Below, piece by piece: positions 12,701 to 25,101 of a DNA stretch of 64,000 bases (the stretch's first letter is position 1; each line of letters begins with the position of its first letter). The DNA lies in the NCBI GenBank assembly GCA_933228895.1, contig OW121852.1, forward strand, positions 134,039,544 to 134,103,543, given 5' to 3'. The notes beneath the pieces are model-generated. The model did no database searches, was not told where the DNA came from, and saw only the letters and a program-made list of their open reading frames with translations. The stretch is from Platycnemis pennipes (lineage: Eukaryota > Arthropoda > Insecta > Odonata > Platycnemididae). The translations under genes were made by a program, and so were the position numbers.

Positions 12701-13080
12701 TTCTCATGCTTCCACTCAAACTTGGATTTTTTCATCTGAATTCATTTCTCCCGCTGTTTTTTATCCAAAATTAATTATTTCGCCCGTCTGCAGCTCAGTT
12801 CACCAAAATTTATGCAAAACATCCTAGTGAAATAAAAAAATCCACTTCTCAGGCTTCCACTCAAACTTGGATTTTTTCATCTGAATTCATTTCTCCCGCT
12901 GTTTTTTATCTAAAATTAACCATCTCGCCCGTCTGCAACTCAGTTCACCAAAATTTATGCAAAACATCCTAGTGAAATAAAAAAATCCACCTCTCAGGCT
13001 TCCACTCAAACTTGGATTTTTTCATCTGAATTCATTTCTCCCGCTGTTTTTTATCTAAAATTAACTATTTCGCCTGTCTG
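9740..13080 (+). repeat. Local 8- and 10-monomer tandem series
   Basis: The rare monomer with AAAACTTCCGTGTAAAAT occurs at 10067, 11516 and 12675 (spacing 1,449 then 1,159 bp, or 10 and 8 monomers). TTCCACGCAAAC recurs at 10681 and 12130, again 1,449 bp. CAGACTTCC occurs near 9808, 10967, 11257 and 12416; the middle pair is only 290 bp apart, so a two-monomer duplication is nested in the larger repeat. This is the most locally repetitive part of the left third. Confidence 0.85.
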
Positions 13081-13947
13081 CAGCTCAGATCACCAAAATT
13101 TATGCAAAACATCCTAGTGAAATAAAATAATCCACTTCTCAGGCTTCCACTCAAACTTGGATTTTTTCATCTGAATTCATTTCTCCCGCTGTTTTTTATC
13201 TAAAATTAACAATTTCGCCCGTCTGCAGCTCAGTTCACCAAAATTTATGCAAAACATCCTAGTGAAATAAAAAAATCCACTTCTCAGGCTTCCACTCAAA
13301 CTTGGATTTTTTCATCTGAATTCATTTCTCCCGCTGCTTTTTTTCTAAAATTAACAATTTCGCCCGTCTGCAGCTCAGTTCACCAAAATTTATGCAAAAC
13401 ATCCTAGTGAAATAAAAAAATCCACTTCTCAGGCTTCCACTCAAACTTGGATTTTTTCATCTGAATTCATTTCTCCCGCTGTTTTTTATCTAAAATTAAC
13501 CATTTCGCCCGTCTGCAGCTCAGTTAACTAAAATTTATGCAAAACATCCTAGTAAAATAAAAAAATCCACTTCTCAGGCTTCCACTCAAACTTGGATTTT
13601 TTCATCTGAATTCATTTCTCCCGCTGTTTTTTATCCAAAATTAATTATTTCGCCCGTCTGCAGCTCAGTTCACCAAAACTTATGCAAAACATCCTAGTGA
13701 AATAAAAAAATCCACTTCTCAGGCTACCACTCAAACTTGGATTTTTTCATCTGAATTCATTTCTCCCGCTGTTTTTTATCTAAAATTAACAATTTCGCCC
13801 GTCTGCAGCTCAGTTCACCAAAATTTATGCAAAACATCATAGTGAAATAAAAAAATCCACTTCTCAGGCTTCCACTCAAACTTGGATTTTTTCATCTGAA
13901 TTCATTTCTCCCGCTGTTTTTTATCTAAAATTAACAATTTCGCTCGT

Positions 13948-14085
13948 CTGCAGCTCAGTTCACCAAAATTTATGCAAAACATCCTAGTGAAATAAAAAAA
14001 TACAGGCTTCCACTCAAACTTGGATTTTTTCATCTGAATTCATTTCTCCCGCTGTTTATTATCTAAAATTAACCATTTCGCCCGT
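13948..14085 (+). repeat. Short monomer, 138 bp (7-bp deletion)
   Basis: PstI sites at 13948 and 14086 are 138 bp apart. Near 14001 the sequence runs from the A tract through TAC straight into AGGCTTCC. This fits loss of 7 bp from a TACACTTCTCAGG subtype, leaving TACAGG. The right arm and spacer of the inverted repeat are otherwise intact. No other copy in the window shows this deletion. Confidence 0.9.
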
Positions 14086-15090
14086 CTGCAGCTCAGTTAA
14101 CTAAAATTTATGCAAAACATCCTAGTAAAATAAAAAAATCCACTTCTCAGGCTTCCACTCAAACTTGGATTTTTTCATCTGAATTCATTTCTCCCGCTGT
14201 TTTTTATCTAAAATTAACCATTTCGCCCGTCTGCAACTCAGTTCACCAAAATTTATGCCAAAAATCCTAGTGAAATAAAAAAAATCCACTTCTCAGGCTT
14301 CCATTAAAACTTGGATTTTTTCATCTGAATTCATTTCTCCCGCTGTTTTTTATCCAAAATTAATTATTTCGCCCGTCTGCAGCTCAGATCACCAAAATTT
14401 ATGCAAAACATCCTAGTGAAATAAAAAAATACACTTCTCAGGCTTCCGTTCAAACTTATATTTTTTTAATCTGAATTCATTTCTCTCGCTGTTTTTTATC
14501 TAAAATTAACCATTTCGCCCGTCTGCAGTTCAGTTCACCAAAATTTATGCAAAACATCCCAGTGAAATAAAAAAATCCACTTCTCAGGCTTCCACTCAAA
14601 CTTGGATTTTTTCATCTGAATTCATTTCTCCCGCTGTTTTTTATTTAAAATTAACAATTTCGCCCATCTGCAGCTCAAATCACCAAAATTTATGCAAAAC
14701 ATCCCAGTGAAATAAAAAAATCCACTTCTCAGGCTTCCATTAAAACTTGGATTTTTTCATCTGAATTCATTTCTCCCGCTGTTTTTTATCCAAAATTAAT
14801 TATTTCGCCCGTCTGCAGCTCAGTTCACCAAAATTTATGCAAAACATCCTAGTGAAATAAAAAAATCCACTTCTCAGGCTTCCACTCAAACTTGGATTTT
14901 TTCATCTGAATTCATTTCTCCCGCTGTTTTTTATCCAAAATTAATTATTTCGCCCGTCTGCAGCTCAGTTCACCAAAATTTATGCAAAACATCCTAGTGA
15001 AATAAAAAAATCCACTTCTCAGGCTTCCACTCAAACTTGGATTTTTTCATCTGAATTCATTTCTCCCGCTGTTTTTTATCTAAAATTAAC

Positions 15091-15387
15091 CATCTCGCCC
15101 GTCTGCAGCTCAGTTCACCAAAATTTATGCAAAACATCCTAGTGAAATAAAAAAATCCACTTCTCAGGCTTCCACTCAAACTTGGATTTTTTCATCTGAA
15201 TTCATTTCTCCCGCTGTTTTTTATCTAAAATTAACCATCTCGCCCGTCTGCAGCTCAGTTCACCAAAATTTATGCAAAACATCCTAGTGAAATAAAAAAA
15301 TCCACTTCTCAGGCTTCCACTCAAACTTGGATTTTTTCATCTGAATTCATTTCTCCCGCTGTTTTTTATCTAAAATTAACCATCTCG
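15091..15387 (+). repeat. Three successive monomers sharing the CATCTCG change
   Basis: CATCTCG replaces CATTTCG at 15091, 15236 and 15381, exactly 145 bp apart, and the monomers between are otherwise consensus-like. The change is rare (one other copy near 12922). This is amplification of a single monomer, the smallest step size seen in the window. Confidence 0.88.
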
Positions 15388-15494
15388 CCCGTCTGCAGCT
15401 CAGTTCACCAAAATTTATGCAAAACATCCTAGTGAAATAAAAAAATCCACTTCTCAGGCTTCCACTCAAACTTGGATTTTTTCATCTGAATTCA

Positions 15495-15941
15495 TTTCTT
15501 CCGCTGTTTTTATCTAAAATTAACCATTTCGCCCGTCTGCAGCTCAGTTCACCAAAGTTTATGCAAAACATCCTAGTGAAATAAAAAAATCCACTTCTCA
15601 AGCATCCACTCAAACTTTGATTTTTTCATCTGAATTCATTTCTCCTGCTGTTTTTTATCTAAAATTAACCATTTCGCTCGTCTGCAGCTCAAATCACCAA
15701 ACTTTATGCAAAACATCCCAGTGAAATAAAAAAATCCACTTCTCAGGCTTCCACTCAAACTTGGATTTTTTCATCTGAATTCATTTCTCCCGCTGTTTTT
15801 TGTCTAAAATTAATCATTTCGCCCGTCTGCAGCTCAGATCACAAAAACTTATGCAAAACATCCTACTGAAATAAAAAATTACACTTCTCAGGCTTCCATT
15901 CAAACTTATATTTTTTTAATCTGAATTCATTTCTCTCGCTG
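15495..15941 (+). repeat. Marker cassette copy (cgCTcg version)
   Basis: CGCTCG lies at 15675, 12,464 bp after the copy at 3211. This copy has private changes (AGCATCCAC near 15601, ACTTATGC near 15847, CATTCAAAC near 15898), so it has diverged a little from its partner. It marks the left end of the second copy of the 12-kb duplication. Confidence 0.9.
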
Positions 15942-18900
15942 TTTTTTATCTAAAATTAACCATTTCGCCCATCTGCAGCTCAGTTCACCAAACTTTATGC
16001 AAAACATCCCAGTGAAATAAAAAATCCACTTCTCAGGCTTCCACTCAAACTTGGATTTTTTCATCTGAATTCATTTCTCCCGCTGTTTTTTATCTAAAAT
16101 TAACCATTTCGCCCGTCTGTAGCTCAAATCACCAAAATTTATGCAAAACATCCCAGTGAAATAAAAAAATCCACTTCTCAGGCTTCCACTCAAACTTGGA
16201 TTTTTTCATCTGAATGCATTTCTCCCGCTGTTTTTTATCTAAAATTAACCATTTCGCCCGTCTGCAGCTCAGTTCACCAAAATTTATGCAAAACATCCTA
16301 GTGAAATAAAAAAATCCACTTCTCAGGCTTCCACTCAAACTTGGATTTTTTCATCTGAAATCATTTCTCCCGCTGTTTTTTATCTAAAATTAACCATTTC
16401 GCCCGTCTGCAGCTCAGATCTCCAAAATTTATGCAAAACATCCTAGTCAAATAAAAAAATCCACTTCTCAGGCTTCCAATCAAACTTGGATTTTTTCATC
16501 TGAATTCATTTCTCCCGCTGTTTTTTATCTAAAATTAACCATTTCGCCCGTCTGCAGCTCAGTTCACCAAAATGTATGCAAAACATCCTAGTGAAATAAA
16601 AAAATCCACTTCTCAGGCTTCCACTCAAACTTGGATTTTTTCATCTGAATTCATTTCTCCCGATGTTTTTTATCTAAAATTAACCATTTCGCCCGTCTGC
16701 AGCTCAGTTCACCAAAATTAATGGAAAACATCCTAGTCAAATAAAAAAATCCACTTCTCAGGATTCCACTCAAACTTGGATTTTATCATCTGAATTCATT
16801 TCTCCCGCTGTTTTTTATCTAAAATTAACCATTTCGCCCGTCTGCAGCTCAGATCACCAAAATTTATGCTAAACATCCTAGTGAAATAAAAAAATCCACT
16901 TCTCAGGCTTCCACTCAAACTTGGATTTTTTCATCTGAATTCATTTCTCCCGCTGTTTTTTATCTAAAATTAACCATTTCGCCCGTCTGCAGCTCAGTTC
17001 ACCAAAATGTATGCAAAACATCCTAGTGAAATAAAAAAATCCACTTCTCAGGCTTCCACTCAAACTTGGATTTTTTATTCTGAATTCATTTCTCCCGCTG
17101 TTTTTTATCTAAAATTAACCATTTCTCCCGTCTGCAGCTCAGATCACCAAAATTTATGCAAAACATCCTAGTCAAATAAAAAAATCCACTTCTCAGGCTT
17201 CCAATCAAACTTGGATTTTTTCATCTGAATTCATTTCTCCCGCTGTTTTTTATCTAAAATTAACCATTTCGCCCGTCTGCAGCTCAGTTCACCAAAATGT
17301 ATGCAAAACATCCTAGTGAAATAGAAAAATTCCACTTCTCAGGCTTCCACTCAAACTTGGATTTTTTCATCTGAATTCATTTCTCCCGCTGTTTTTTATC
17401 TAAAATTAACAATTTCGCCCGTCTGCAGCTCAGTTCACCAAAATTTATGAAAAACATCCTAGTAAAATAAAAAAATCCACTTCTCAGGCTTCCACTCAAA
17501 CTTGGATTTTTTCATCTGAATTCATTTCTCCCGCTGTTTTTTATCTAATATTAACCATTTCGCCCGTCTGCAGCTCAGTTCACCAAAATTTATGCAAATC
17601 ATCCTAGTGAAATAAAAAAATCCACTTCTCAGGCTTCCACTCAAACTTGGATTTTTTATTCTGAATTCATTTCTCCCGCTGTTTTTTATCTAAAATTAAC
17701 CATTTCTCCCGTCTGCAGCTCAGACCACCAAAATTTATGCAAAACATCCTAGTCAAATAAAAAAATCCACTTCTCAGGCTTCCAATCAAACTTGGATTTT
17801 TTCATCTGAATTCATTTCTCCCGCTGTTTTTTATCTAAAATTAACCATTTCGCCCGTCTGCAGCTCAGTTCACCAAAATGTATGCAAAACATCCTAGTGA
17901 AATAGAAAAATTCCACTTCTCAGGCTTCCACTCAAACTTGGATTTTTTCATCTGAATTCATTTCTCCCGCTGTTTTTTATCTAATATTAACCATTTCGCC
18001 CGTCTGCAGCTCAGTTCACCAAAATTTATGAAAAACATCCTAGTAAAATAAAAAAATCCACTTCTCAGGCTTCCACTCAAACTTGGATTTTTTCATCTGA
18101 ATTCATTTCTCCCGCTGTTTTTTATCTAATATTAACCATTTCGCCCGTCTGCAGCTCAGTTCACCAAAATTTATGCAAATCATCCTAGTGAAATAAAAAA
18201 ATCCACTTCTCAGGCTTCCACTCAAACTTGGATTTTTTCATCTGAATTCATTTCTCCCGCTGTTTTTTATCTAAAATTAACCATTTCGCCCGTCTGCAGC
18301 TCAGTTCACCAAAATTTATGCAAAACATCCTAGTGAAATAAAAAAATCCACTTCTCAGGCTTCCACTCAAACTTGGATTTTTTCATCTGAATTCATTTCT
18401 CCCGCTGCTTTTTTTCTAAAATTAACAATTTCGCCCGTCTGCAGCTCAGTTCACCAAAATTTATGCAAAACATCCTAGTGAAATAAAAAAATCCACTTCT
18501 CAGGCTTCCACTCAAACTTGGATTTTTTCATCTGTATTCATTTCTCCCGCTGTTTTTTATCCAAAATTAATTATTTCGCCCGTCTGCAGCTCAGTTCACC
18601 AAAATTTATGCAAAACATCCTAGTGAAATAAAAAAATCCACTTCTCAGGCTACCACTCATACTTGGATTTTTTCATCTGAATTCATTTCTCCCGCTGTTT
18701 TTTATCTAAAATTAACAATTTCGCCCGTCTGCAGCTCAGTTCACCAAAATTTATGCAAAACATCCTAATGAAATAAAAAAATCCACTTCTCAGGCTTCCA
18801 CTCAAACTTGGATTTTTTCATCTGAATTCATTCCTCCCGCTGTTTTTTATCTAAAATTAACAATTTCGCCCGTCTGCAGCTCAGTTCACTAAAATTTATG

Positions 18901-19018
18901 CAAAACATCCTAGTGAAATAAAAAAATCCACTTCTCAGGCTTCCACTCGAACTTGGATTTTTTCATCTGAATTCATTTCTCCCGCTGTTTTTTATCTAAA
19001 ATTAACCTTTTCCCCCGT

Positions 19019-19163
19019 CTGGTGCTCAGTTTACCAAAAGCTATGCAAAACATCCTAGTGAAATAAAAAAATCCAGTTCTCAGGCTTCCACTCAAACTTG
19101 GATTTTTTCATCTGAATTCATTTCTCCCGCTGTTTTTTATCTAAAATTAACCATTTCGCCCGT
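19019..19163 (+). repeat. PstI-less monomer, copy 2
   Basis: It is identical in its linked changes to the copy 12,175 bp upstream and belongs to the 12-kb-spaced duplication. Confidence 0.92.
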
Positions 19164-21040
19164 CTGCAGCTCAGTTAACTAAAATTTATGCAAAACATCC
19201 TAGTAAAATAAAAAAATCCACTTCTCAGGCTTCCACTCAAACTTGGATTTTTTCATCTGAATTCATTTCTCCCGCTGTTTTTTATCTAAAATTAACCATT
19301 TCGCCCGTCTGCAGCTCAGTTCACCAAAGTTTATGCAAAACATCCTAGTGAAATAAAAAAATCCACTTCTCAGGCTACCACTCAAACTTGGATTTTTTCA
19401 TCTGAATTCATTTCTCCCGCTGTTTTTTATCTAAAATTAACAATTTCGCCCGTCTGCAGCTCAGTTCACCAAAATGTATGCAAAACATCCTAGTGAAATA
19501 AAAAAATCCACTTCTCAGGCTTCCACTCAAACTTGGATTGTTTCATCTGAATTCATTTCTCCCGATGTTTTTTATCTAAAATTAACCATTTCGCCCGTCT
19601 GCAGCTCAGATCACCAAAGTTTATGCTAAACATCCTAGTGAAATAAAAAAATCCACTTCTCAGGCTTCCACTCAAACTTGGATTTTTTCATCTGAATTCA
19701 TTTCTCCCGCTGTTTTTTATCTAAAATTAACCATTTCGCCCGTCTGCAGCTCAGTTCACCAAAATGTATGCAAAACATCCTAGTGAAATAAAAAAATCCA
19801 CTTCTCAGGCTTCCACTCAAACTTGGATTTTTTCATCTGAATTCATTTCTCCCGCTGTTTTTTATCTAAAATTAACCATTTCTCCCGTCTGCAGCTCAGA
19901 TCACCAAAATTTATGCAAAACATCCTAGTCAAATAATAAAATCCACTTCTCAGGCTTCCAATCAAACTTGGATTTTTTCATCTGAATTCATTTCTCCCGC
20001 TGTTTTTTATCTAAAATTAACCATTTCGCCCGTCTGCAGCTCAGTTCACCAAAATGTATGCAAAACATCCTAGTGAAATAGAAAAATTCCACTTCTCAGG
20101 CTTCCACTCAAACTTGGATTTTTTCATCTGAATTCATTTCTCCCGCTGTTTTTTATCTAAAATTAACCATTTCGCCCGTCTGCAGCTCAGTTCACCAAAA
20201 TTTATGCAAAACATCCTAGTGAAATAAAAAAATCCACTTCTCAGGCTTCCACTCAAACTTGGATTTTTTCATCTGAATTCATTTCTCCCGCAATTTTTTA
20301 TCTAAAATTAAAAATGTTGCCCGTCTGCAGCTCAGTTCACCAAAATGTATGCAAAACATCCTAGTGAAATAAAAAAATCCACTTCTCAGGCTTCCACTCA
20401 AACTTGGATTTTTTCATCTGAATTCATTTCTCCCGCTGTTTTTTATCTAAAATTAACCATTTCGCCCGTCTGCAGCTCAGTTCACCAAAATTTATGCAAA
20501 ACATCCTAGTGAAATAAAAAAATCCACTTCTCAGGCTTCCACTCAAACTTGGATTTTTTCATCTGAATTCATTTCTCCCGCTGCTTTTTTTCTAAAATTA
20601 ACAATTTCGCCCGTCTGCAGCTCAGTTCACCAAAATTTATGCAAAACATCCTAGTGAAATAAAAAAATCCACTTCTCAGGCTTCCACTCAAACTTGGATT
20701 TTTTCATCTGAATTCATTTCTCCCGCTGTTTTTTATCTAAAATTAACCATTTCGCCCGTCTGCAGCTCAGTTAACTAAAATTTATGCAAATCATCCTAGT
20801 AAAATAAAAAAATCCACTTCTCAGGCTTCCACTCAAACTTGGATTTTTTCATCTGAATTCATTTCTCCCGCTGTTTTTCATCTAAAATTAACAATTTCGC
20901 CCGTCTGCAGCTCAGTTCACCAAAATTTATGCAAAACATCCTAGTGAAATAAAAAAATCCAGTTCTCAGGCTTCCACTCAAACTTGGATTTTTTCATCTG
21001 AATTCATTTCTCCCGCTGTTTTTTATCTAAAATTAACCAT

Positions 21041-24000
21041 TTAGCCCGTCTGCAGCTCAGTTAACTAAAATTTATGCAAAACATCCTAGTAAAATAAAAA
21101 AATCCACTTCTCAGGCTTCCATTAAAACTTGGATTCTTTCATCTGAATTCATTTCTCCCGCTGTTTTTTATCCAAAATTAATTATTTTGCCCGTCTGCAG
21201 CTCAGTTCACCAAAATTTATGCAAAACATCCTAGTGAAATAAAAAAATCCACTTCTCAGGCTTCCATTAAAACTTGGATTTTTTCATCTGAATTCATTTC
21301 TCCCGCTGTTTTTTATCCAAAATTAATTATTTCGCCCGTCTGCAGCTCAGTTCACCAAAATTTATGCAAAACATCCTAGTGAAATAAAAAAATCCACTTC
21401 TCAGGCTTCCACTCAAACTTGGATTTTTTCATCTGAATTCATTTCTCCCGCTGTTTTTTATCCAAAATTAATTATTTCGCCCGTCTGCAGCTTAGTTCAC
21501 CAAAATTTATGCAAAACATTCTAGTGAAATAAAAAAATCCACTTCTCAGGCTTCCACTCAAACTTGGATTTTTTCATCTGAATTCATTTCTCCCGCTGTT
21601 TTTTATCTAAAATTAACCATTTCGCCCGTCTGCAGCTCAGTTCACCAAAATTTATGCAAAACATCCTAGTGAAATAAAAAAATCCACTTCTCAGGCTTCC
21701 ACTCAAACTTGGATTTTTTCATCTGAATTCATTTCTCCCGCTGTTTTTTATCTAAAATTAACCATTTCGCCCGTCTGCAACGCAGTTCACCAAAATTTAT
21801 GCAAAACATCCTAGTGGAATAAAAAAATCCATCTCTCAGGCTTCCACTCAAACTTGGATTTTTTCATCTGAATTCATTTCTCCCGCTGTTTTTTATCTAA
21901 AATTAACCATTTCGCCCGTCTGCAGCTCAGATCACCAAAATTTATGCAAAACATCCTAGTGAAATAAAAAAATACACTTCTCAGGATTCCACTCAAACTT
22001 ATATTTTTTTAATCTGAATTCATTTCTCTCGCTGTTTTTTATCTAAAATTAACCATTTCGCCCGTCTGCAGTTCAGTTCACCAAAATTTATGCAAAACAT
22101 CCCAGTGAAATAAAAAAATCCACTTCTCAGGCTTCCACTCAAACTTGGATTTTTTCATCTGAATTCATTTCTCCCGCTGTTTTTTATTTAAAATTAACCA
22201 TTTCGCCCGTCTGCAGCTCAAATCACCAAAATTTATGCAAAACATCCCAGTGAAATAAAAAAATCCACTTCTCAGGCTTCCACTCAAACTTGGATTTTTT
22301 CATCTGAATTCATTTCTCCCGCTGTTTTTTATCTAAAATTAACCATTTCGCCCGTCTGCAGCTCAGTTCACCAAAATTTATGCAAAACATCCTAGTGAAA
22401 TAAAAAAATCCACTTCTCAGGCTTCCACTCAAACTTGGATTTTTTCATCTGAAATCATTTCTCCCGCTGTTTTTTATCTAAAATTAACCATTTCGCCCGT
22501 CTGCAGCTCAGTTCAGCAAAATGTATGCAAAACATCCTAGTGAAATAAAAAAATCCACTTCTCAGGCTTCCACTCAAAATTGGATTTTTTCATCTGAATT
22601 CATTTCTCCCGCTGTTTTTTATCTAAAATTAACCATTTCGCCCGTCTGTAGCTCAGTTCACCAAAGTTTATGCAAAACATCCTAGTGAAATAAAAAAATC
22701 CACTTCTCAGGCTTCCACTCAAACTTGGATTTTTTCATCTGAATTCATATCTCCCGCTGTTTTTTATCTAAAATTAACATTTTCGTCCTTCTGCAGCTCA
22801 GTTCACCAAAATTTATGCAAAACATCCTAGTGAAATAAAAAAATCCACTTCTCAGGCTTTCACTCAAACTTGGATTTTTTCATCTGAATTCATTTCTCCC
22901 GCTGTTTTTTATCCAAAATTAATTATTTCGCCCGTCTGCAGCTCAGTTCACCAAAATTTATGCAAAACATCCTAGTGAAATAAAAAAATCCACTTCTCAG
23001 GCTTCCATTAAAACTTGGATTTTTTCATCTGAATTCATTTCTCCCGCTGTTTTTTATCCAAAATTAATTATTTCGCCCGTCTGCAGTTCAGTTCACCAAA
23101 ATTTATGCAAAACATCCTAGTGAAATAAAAAAATCCACTTCTCAGGCTTCCATTAAAACTTGGATTTTTTCATCTGAATTCATTTCTCCCGCTGTTTTTT
23201 ATCCAAAATTAATTATTTCGCCCGTCTGCAGCTCAATTCACCAAAATTTATGCAAAACATCCTAGTGAAATAAAAAAATCCACTTCACAGGCTTCCACTC
23301 AAACTTGGATTTTTTCATCTGAATTCATTTCTCCCGCTGTTTTTTATCCAAAATTAATTATTTCGCCCGTCTGCAGCTTAGTTCACCAAAATTTATGCAA
23401 AACATCCTAGTGAAATAAAAAAATCCACTTCTCAGGCTTCCACTCAAACTTGGATATTTTCATCTGAATTCATTTCTTCCGCTGTTTTTATCTAAAATTA
23501 ACCATTTCGCCCGTCTGCAGCTCAGTTCACCAAAGTTTATGCAAAACATCCTAGTGAAATAAAAAAATCCACTTCTCAAGCTTCCACTCAAACTTTGATT
23601 TTTTCATCTGAATTCATTTCTCCTGCTGTTTTTTATCTAAAATTAACCATTTCGATCGTCTGCAGCTCAAATCACCAAACTTTATGCAAAACATCCCAGT
23701 GAAATAAAAAAATCCACTTCTCAGGCTTCCACTCAAACTTGGATTTTTTCATCTGAATTCATTTCTCCCGCTGTTTTTTGTCTAAAATTAATCATTTCGC
23801 CCGTCTGCAGCTCAGATCACAAAAATTTATGCAAAACATCCTAGTGAAATAAAAAAATACACTTCTCAGGCTTCCACTCAAACTTATATTTTTTTAATCT
23901 GAATTCATTTCTCTCGCTGTTTTTTATCTAAAATTAACCATTTCGCCCGTCTGCAGCTCAGTTCACCAAAATTTATGCAAAACATCCCAGTGAAATAAAA

Positions 24001-25101
24001 AATCCACTTCTCAGGCTTCCACTCAAACTTGGATTTTTTCATCTGAATTCATTTCTCCCGCTGTTTTTTTATCTAAAATTAACCATTTCGCCCGTCTGCA
24101 GCTCAAATCACCAAAATTTATGCAAAACATCCCAGTGAAATAAAAAAATCCACTTCTCAGGCTTCCACTCAAACTTGGATTTTTTCATCTGAATTCATTT
24201 CTCCCGCTGTTTTTTATCTAAAATTAACCATTTCGCCCGTCTGCAGCTCAGTTCACCAAAATTTATGCAAAACATCCTAGTGAAATAAAAAAATCCACTT
24301 CTCAGGCTTCCACTCAAACTTGGATTTTTTCATCTGAAATCATTTCTCCCGCTGTTTTTTATCTAAAATTAACCATTTCGCCCGTCTGCAGCTCAGATCT
24401 CCAAAATTTATGCAAAACATCCTAGTCAAATAAAAAAATCCACTTCTCAGGCTTCCAATCAAACTTGGATTTTTTCATCTGAATTCATTTCTCCCGCTGT
24501 TTTTTATCTAAAATTAACCATTTCGCCCGTCTGCAGCTCAGTTAACTAAAATTTATGCAAAACATCCTAGTAAAATAAAAAAATCCACTTCTCAGGCTTC
24601 CACTCAAACTTGGATTTTTTCATCTGAATTCATTTCTCCCGCTGTTTTTTATCCAAAATTAATTATTTCGCCCGTCTGCAGCTCAGTTCACAAAAATTTA
24701 TGCAAAACATCCTAGTGAAATAAAAAAATCCACTTCTCAGGCTTCCACTCAAACTTGGATTATTTCATCTGACTTCATTTCTCCCGCTGTTTTTTATCTA
24801 AAATTAACCATTTCGCCCGTCTGCAACTCAGTTCACCAAAATTTATGCCAAACATCCTAGTGAAATAAAAAAATCCACCTCTCAGGCTTCCACTCAAACT
24901 TGGATTTTTTCATCTGAATTCATTTCTCCCGCTGTTTTTTATCTAAAATTAACCATTTCGCCCGTCTGCAGCTCAGATCACCAAAATTTATGCAAAACAT
25001 CCTAGTGAAATAAAAAAATACACTTCTCAGGCTTCCACTCAAACTTGGATTTTTTCATCTGAATTCATTTCTCCCGCTGTTTTTTATCTAAAATTAACCA
25101 T
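21041..25101 (+). repeat. 28-monomer tandem unit, copy 1 (4,061 bp)
   Basis: TTAGCCCG is at 21041 and again at 25102. Rare changes shared with copy 2 at exactly +4,061 bp include ATTATTTTGCCCG (21185 region), TTCATATCTCCC (about 22747), CTCAATTCACC (about 23232), CACTTCACAGG (about 23281) and GGATATTTTC (about 23452). In the lines I compared by eye the only difference seen was AACATTCTAG near 21517 (AACATCCTAG in copy 2). Confidence 0.93.
23473..23919 (+). repeat. Marker cassette copy (cgATcg version)
   Basis: CGATCG is at 23653. The monomer just before it carries GGATATTTTC (about 23452), a change shared with the copy 4,061 bp downstream. This places the cassette inside unit 1 of the 21-29 kb tandem pair. 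Confidence 0.9.

Larger units (their letters stand above)
13080..15495 (+). repeat. Mosaic satellite stretch
   Basis: Monomer types that lie far apart elsewhere are interleaved here: GCTGCTTTTTTTC near 13336, GTTAAC types near 13523 and 14096, CCAAAATTAATTATT types, and TATA plus T7 types near 14458. It holds the short 138-bp monomer (13948-14085) and three consecutive monomers with CATCTCG. No gene or foreign sequence is visible. Confidence 0.8.
15495..21915 (+). repeat. 12-kb-spaced segmental duplication, copy 2
   Basis: This is the partner of 3,031-9,740. Near 17,723 it carries CAGACCACC, a change otherwise seen only near 55,401, which ties its inserted part (about 17.64-18.4 kb) to the 55.2-56.2 kb region. 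Single-base differences from copy 1 include GGATTTTTTC near 21570, where copy 1 reads TGATTTTCTC near 9391. Confidence 0.83.

Noticed and set aside
16129..16338. 69-residue open frame on the minus strand, TTG start
   Set aside because: It is satellite sequence. A T-to-G change at 16216 turns GAATTC into GAATGC and removes the TGA stop that other monomers have in this frame. It has no proper start context, no conservation in neighbouring copies and no domain.
18174..18181. Octamer (POU) motif ATGCAAAT in the ATGCAAATCATCC subtype
   Set aside because: It arises by one base change from the common ATGCAAAA and lies in an A-rich context. Nothing around it suggests a promoter.
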